From positions 1 through 8,873 of the forward strand of contig DBFP01000052.1 in NCBI GenBank assembly GCA_002294405.1: a stretch of DNA of 8,873 nt. The letters run 5' to 3'. Made by a program: the position numbers and the translations under genes. Position 1 is the stretch's first letter, and each line of letters begins with the position of its first letter. This document shows positions 6,602-8,873 of this stretch, in pieces. A model generated the notes under the pieces. The model was not told the origin of the DNA. It saw only the letters and a program-made list of their open reading frames with translations, and did not search any database. This DNA comes from Anaerolineales bacterium UBA877 (lineage in GTDB: Bacteria; Chloroflexota; Anaerolineae; Anaerolineales; Villigracilaceae).

Positions 6602-7078
6602 GTGATCTTCAATCAATATTCCGCAATCTGGTTGGCAGCATTTTTACTGGTCATTGCCGGGGTGATACTCCTGCGTCGAAGATCCAAATGGCCCCAAGTC
6701 CTGGCATTTGCGATATTGGTTCTCGCCTTGGTCATCGGATGGATATTTTTACATCCCTCCCAATCCTCACAGATCAATAACGCTGCCCAGGTACAGGCGA
6801 GCATAGGCGGCGGCACACCCGTCTTACTCGAGTTCCAATCTCCATACTGAATTGCCTGCACAGCAATGAAACCCATCGTGGATGGGATCGAGAAACAATA
6901 CACCAAGCGCCTGCTCGTCATCCGTGTGAATATCCAAAGTGAGACCGGGAGCACCCTGGCGCCCATCTATGGTTTTCAATACACGCCTACTTTCATTTTC
7001 TTTGATGCTGATGGAAAGGAACTCTGGCGCTCAGTGGGTGGAATAGATGCGGCCAAGGTTGGTGAAACTCTGAAGTGA
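6602..7078 (+). CDS. Membrane-anchored thioredoxin-like protein, probable selenoprotein (UxxC, in-frame TGA at 6848-6850)
   Basis: Read through one TGA, the frame gives 158 residues. Two hydrophobic segments (about 9-25 and 32-50) are joined by RRRSK, which by the positive-inside rule puts the rest outside the cytoplasm. A thioredoxin-like domain follows (about 65-158). TPVLLEFQSPY (72-82) is the strand leading into the active site. TGA is residue 83, followed by Ile-Ala-Cys (84-86), so the site reads UIAC where relatives have CxxC. After it come the helix MKPIVDGIEK (89-98), the cis-proline segment YTPTFIFFDADG (127-138) and a closing strand and helix. The GTG at 6602 is preceded by GGAGGAG eight bases upstream; a TTG at 6566 in the same frame lacks this. 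A SECIS-like hairpin lies just after the TGA. The terminal TGA overlaps the methyltransferase start. TGA is also used as a normal stop by cysE and cysO, so a changed genetic code is not the explanation. A nonsense mutation or sequencing error remains possible. Likely role: extracytoplasmic thiol-disulfide exchange. Confidence 0.8.
6848..6886 (+). promoter_or_regulatory. Candidate bacterial SECIS element for Sec insertion
   Basis: After the TGA (6848-6850) the RNA can form a perfect 6-bp hairpin, CCCATC (6872-6877) with GATGGG (6881-6886), with the 3-nt loop GTG (6878-6880). The loop begins 28 nt after the UGA and its first base is G. Published models of bacterial SECIS elements ask for a small stem-loop at roughly this distance with a G at the start of the apical loop. 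A weaker 5-bp hairpin (ATTGC 6851-6855 with GCAAT 6863-6867) lies between. The hairpin also encodes conserved-looking protein (PIVDG), so chance pairing is possible. Confidence 0.6.
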
Positions 7079-7641
7079 GCCTTTTCAGACGCCTGCTTTT
7101 TAACCTGTGGTACTTCCATCACCCACCCTGGGATGGCGGCATCGTCCCACCCGAAGTGGAAGAATTCATTCGGGAAAATCCCCCTGGTTGTGCCTTGGAC
7201 CTCGGATGCGGTACCGGTACCTCTAGCCTTGCGCTCGCCCGGGCTGGATGGCAGGTCACTGGTGTGGATTTCTCCTGCGTTGCCATCCGCATCGCGACTC
7301 AAAAGGCTGTCAATGCAAATATCGAAGTTAATTTCCGCACCTTGGATGTGCTCCACATCCCCTCCTCTTTGTTTAGTCCCCCCTGTAACTTGGTTCTTGA
7401 TGTCGGGTGCTTCCACAGCCTCGGTTCTTCAGAAAAAACCGTTTACCTCGATCAGTTGAGCAGGCTTTTGGCAACCGGAGGTACTTGGTTGCTTTATGGG
7501 TTTTTCAAGCAGAAAGGGGAGGCAGGTCCTGGATTGATTCCGGAGGACCTGTTATATACCCGGCTCACTTTAATAAAACATCAGGACGGGATGGACAGAA
7601 TGACCCGCCCGAGTGCGTGGTTTTGGTTTCAAAAAGGGTAA
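7075..7641 (+). CDS. Class I SAM-dependent methyltransferase (TehB/TPMT-like)
   Basis: A 188-aa Rossmann-fold methyltransferase. Motif I is ALDLGCGTG at residues 40-48, the acidic end of strand beta2 is VTGVDFS at 61-67, a later motif containing LD is at 90-91, and motif IV-like LVLDVGCFHSL is at 106-116. The N-terminal PPWDGG (17-22) is shared with TehB/thiopurine-methyltransferase-like proteins, some of which methylate tellurite, selenium compounds or thiols. The real substrate cannot be told from the sequence. It starts with GTG inside the stop of the upstream gene (GTGA, four-base overlap), so it should be translated by coupling with the thioredoxin-like protein. Coupling would be lost if ribosomes stopped at the internal TGA of that gene, which indirectly supports read-through. 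It converges on hemW. Confidence 0.85.
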   Translation: MSLFRRLLFNLWYFHHPPWDGGIVPPEVEEFIRENPPGCALDLGCGTGTSSLALARAGWQVTGVDFSCVAIRIATQKAVNANIEVNFRTLDVLHIPSSLFSPPCNLVLDVGCFHSLGSSEKTVYLDQLSRLLATGGTWLLYGFFKQKGEAGPGLIPEDLLYTRLTLIKHQDGMDRMTRPSAWFWFQKG

Positions 7642-7677
7642 CTATTCCATGTAGCAGGGTACATTCCACCTGATTTA

Positions 7678-7696
7678 CAGATTTATTCAAAATCTG
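7678..7696 (+). terminator. Weak candidate terminator between convergent genes
   Basis: CAGATTT-ATTCA-AAATCTG forms a perfect 7-bp stem with a 5-nt loop in the 65-bp gap between the methyltransferase and hemW, followed on the plus strand by GTTTAAT. The AT-rich stem and short T-run make it a weak terminator, perhaps acting in both directions. Confidence 0.4.
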
Positions 7697-7706
7697 GTTT
7701 AATGCA

Positions 7707-8873
7707 TTAATCAACAAATCGCATGAAAACCTGGTTACCCAGCAGACGGCCGCGTTTCGTAAGATGCAGGATCGGTCCTGACCACTCGAGCAAATCTAAC
7801 CCCGTCAGATCATCAATTTCTCTTCCGAAAACATCCCTCAATGAAACCCCAAACCTATTCTTGAATCCATCTGCGGAAACCCCCTCTCTTGTCAAGCGTA
7901 ATCCCGTCATCAAGGTTTCCTGCATTTCCACGTGCTTGGAAATATTTATTTGGTGGACTGTCGCAGGAGTTATTGGAAAAGGATGAGCGGAATTTACCAG
8001 GTCGCCTTTGACTCGCTCGATATAAGTCTTAATTCTCAGAACATTGGATACGCGCAATCCATTTGCGCTGCCATGGGCACCCGCCCCAAAGCCAAGATAA
8101 GGGAGATTCCTCCAATACTGCAGGTTATGCAGGCACTGCCGGCTCCGCTTGGCCCAGTTCGAAATCTCGTACTGCTCAAAACCGCTTTCATCCAGTTTTT
8201 GCCCCGCCCACTCATACATGTCTGCCGCGCCATCCGGATCTGGTACTGACATCAGCCCGTGGCGCGTCCAGTGCTCGAATGGGGTTCCGTGCTCCACGGA
8301 TAGCGCATAAAGCGAGAGGTGATCCGGATGCAGACCCAGAATCAAATTAACCGTGGCTTGCCACCGGTTCATGGATTGCCCGGGGAGGCCAAAGATTAGG
8401 TCCAGGCTGAGATTATCAAACCCTGCCTGCCTGGCCCATTTCACCGCGTTGATCACATCGAAATAATCGTGAATTCTCTCAAGCTGGCGGAGTTCTTCCG
8501 GGTGTGCCGATTGGACTCCCAGGCTGAGGCGGTTAAAGCCAAGACTGTGGAGGTCCTTCAAAGAATCACGTGTCACGGTACCGGGGTTGGCTTCCAGCGA
8601 AATTTCTGCTCCCCCCAAAACATCATAATGTTCTCGCACTTTGCTTAGGATGGATTCAAACTGTTCAGCCTGCAGTAGCGAGGGGGTGCCGCCGCCAAAA
8701 AAAATCGTGTGGACCTTCAATCTCCCTGCAGCCGAACGGGCTGCAATTTCAATTTCATAGTTGAGCGCCTCCACATACTCCGGGATATGAGATTCCTGCC
8801 CGGCATAGGTAGTAAAGTCGCAGTAGGCGCAGCGATGGATGCAAAACGGAATATGGATATACAGGCTAACCAT
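7707..8873 (-). CDS. hemW: Radical SAM heme chaperone HemW
   Basis: Iron-sulfur, S-adenosylmethionine-binding protein that carries heme to respiratory enzymes and was long misnamed coproporphyrinogen oxidase. The 388-aa length matches the family. The opening YIHIPFC leads into the radical SAM cysteines C11, C15 and C18 (CIHRCAYC). The SAM-binding glycine motif GGGTPS is at 60-65, LEANPGT at 93-99, SLGVQS at 117-122, the HemW-type HNLQYW at 249-254 and GFGAGAHG at 261-268. A C-terminal winged-helix-like HemW domain covers about 315-388. True anaerobic HemN carries a further cysteine after the cluster motif (CxxCxC), whereas here Phe20 follows YCD. The ATG is the last three bases of the window. 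MVSLYIHIPFC is a normal HemW start, so the gene is probably complete, though its ribosome site and promoter lie outside. Convergent to the methyltransferase. Confidence 0.94.
   Translation of the reverse strand: MVSLYIHIPFCIHRCAYCDFTTYAGQESHIPEYVEALNYEIEIAARSAAGRLKVHTIFFGGGTPSLLQAEQFESILSKVREHYDVLGGAEISLEANPGTVTRDSLKDLHSLGFNRLSLGVQSAHPEELRQLERIHDYFDVINAVKWARQAGFDNLSLDLIFGLPGQSMNRWQATVNLILGLHPDHLSLYALSVEHGTPFEHWTRHGLMSVPDPDGAADMYEWAGQKLDESGFEQYEISNWAKRSRQCLHNLQYWRNLPYLGFGAGAHGSANGLRVSNVLRIKTYIERVKGDLVNSAHPFPITPATVHQINISKHVEMQETLMTGLRLTREGVSADGFKNRFGVSLRDVFGREIDDLTGLDLLEWSGPILHLTKRGRLLGNQVFMRFVD

Noticed and set aside
6478..6612. Longer start for the EF-G-like gene at 6612
   Set aside because: The added 45 residues cover the promoter and leader and do not look like EF-G; GAGGT precedes the ATG at 6477.
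6602..6850. Two separate genes, a 5' membrane protein ending at 6850 and a small protein starting at ATG 6866
   Set aside because: The two parts are in the same frame, 15 bases apart, and together form one thioredoxin fold. The second lacks a ribosome site and would have no active-site motif.
6848..6850. TGA reassigned genome-wide (code 4 or 25)
   Set aside because: TGA ends cysE, cysO and this gene itself, so it works as a stop elsewhere in the window.
7707..8873. Oxygen-independent coproporphyrinogen III oxidase HemN
   Set aside because: The cysteine pattern CxxxCxxC with Phe next, HNxxYW and the short N-terminus are those of HemW.

Overview
The window looks like ordinary bacterial chromosome. 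Genes are tightly packed, base composition is moderate in GC, starts are preceded by Shine-Dalgarno sites, and promoters are of the sigma70 type. No phage, insertion sequence, CRISPR, rRNA or tRNA signal was seen. The gene set (CysO/MoeZ-type sulfur carrier system, an EF-G2-like paralogue, HemW, small membrane-anchored thioredoxin) and the protein wording suggest a Chloroflexota bacterium, probably Anaerolineae-like. That assignment is an impression from recalled sequences, not a search result. Several proteins here (CysK, CysE, CysO) resemble their Mycobacterium tuberculosis counterparts along their whole length.

Left two thirds, minus strand. A five-gene sulfur/thiol operon reads right to left from a near-consensus promoter at 4330-4357: cysK (O-acetylserine sulfhydrylase), cysE (serine acetyltransferase), a cysO-like sulfur carrier ending in Gly-Gly, a moeZ-like E1 enzyme fused to a rhodanese, and a PIG-L/LmbE deacetylase of MshB-like appearance that runs off the left edge. 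The first four can supply cysteine by the classical acetylserine route and also charge a protein thiocarboxylate. The last one hints at a low-molecular-weight thiol or other amino-sugar product. A leader of about 240 nt precedes cysK. It holds tiny upstream ORFs with Cys as the second codon and several stem-loops, so it may be an attenuator.

Middle. An EF-G-like translational GTPase gene (4405-6477, minus) ends in a clear intrinsic terminator just upstream of the cysK promoter. Its own promoter overlaps, at the -10 box, a divergent promoter for the genes on the right.

Right, plus strand. The most notable gene is a two-TM thioredoxin-like protein (6602-7078) whose reading frame carries an in-frame TGA exactly where the first cysteine of the CxxC motif should be (TGA-Ile-Ala-Cys). 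The thioredoxin fold continues in frame after it, and a perfect 6-bp hairpin with a GUG loop lies 22-36 nt downstream, in the place expected for a bacterial SECIS. The best reading is a selenoprotein with a UxxC active site. A class I methyltransferase gene overlaps its end by four bases (GTGA) and is probably translationally coupled to it. A convergent hemW gene (heme chaperone, radical SAM) fills the right end, and its start codon is the last three bases of the window.
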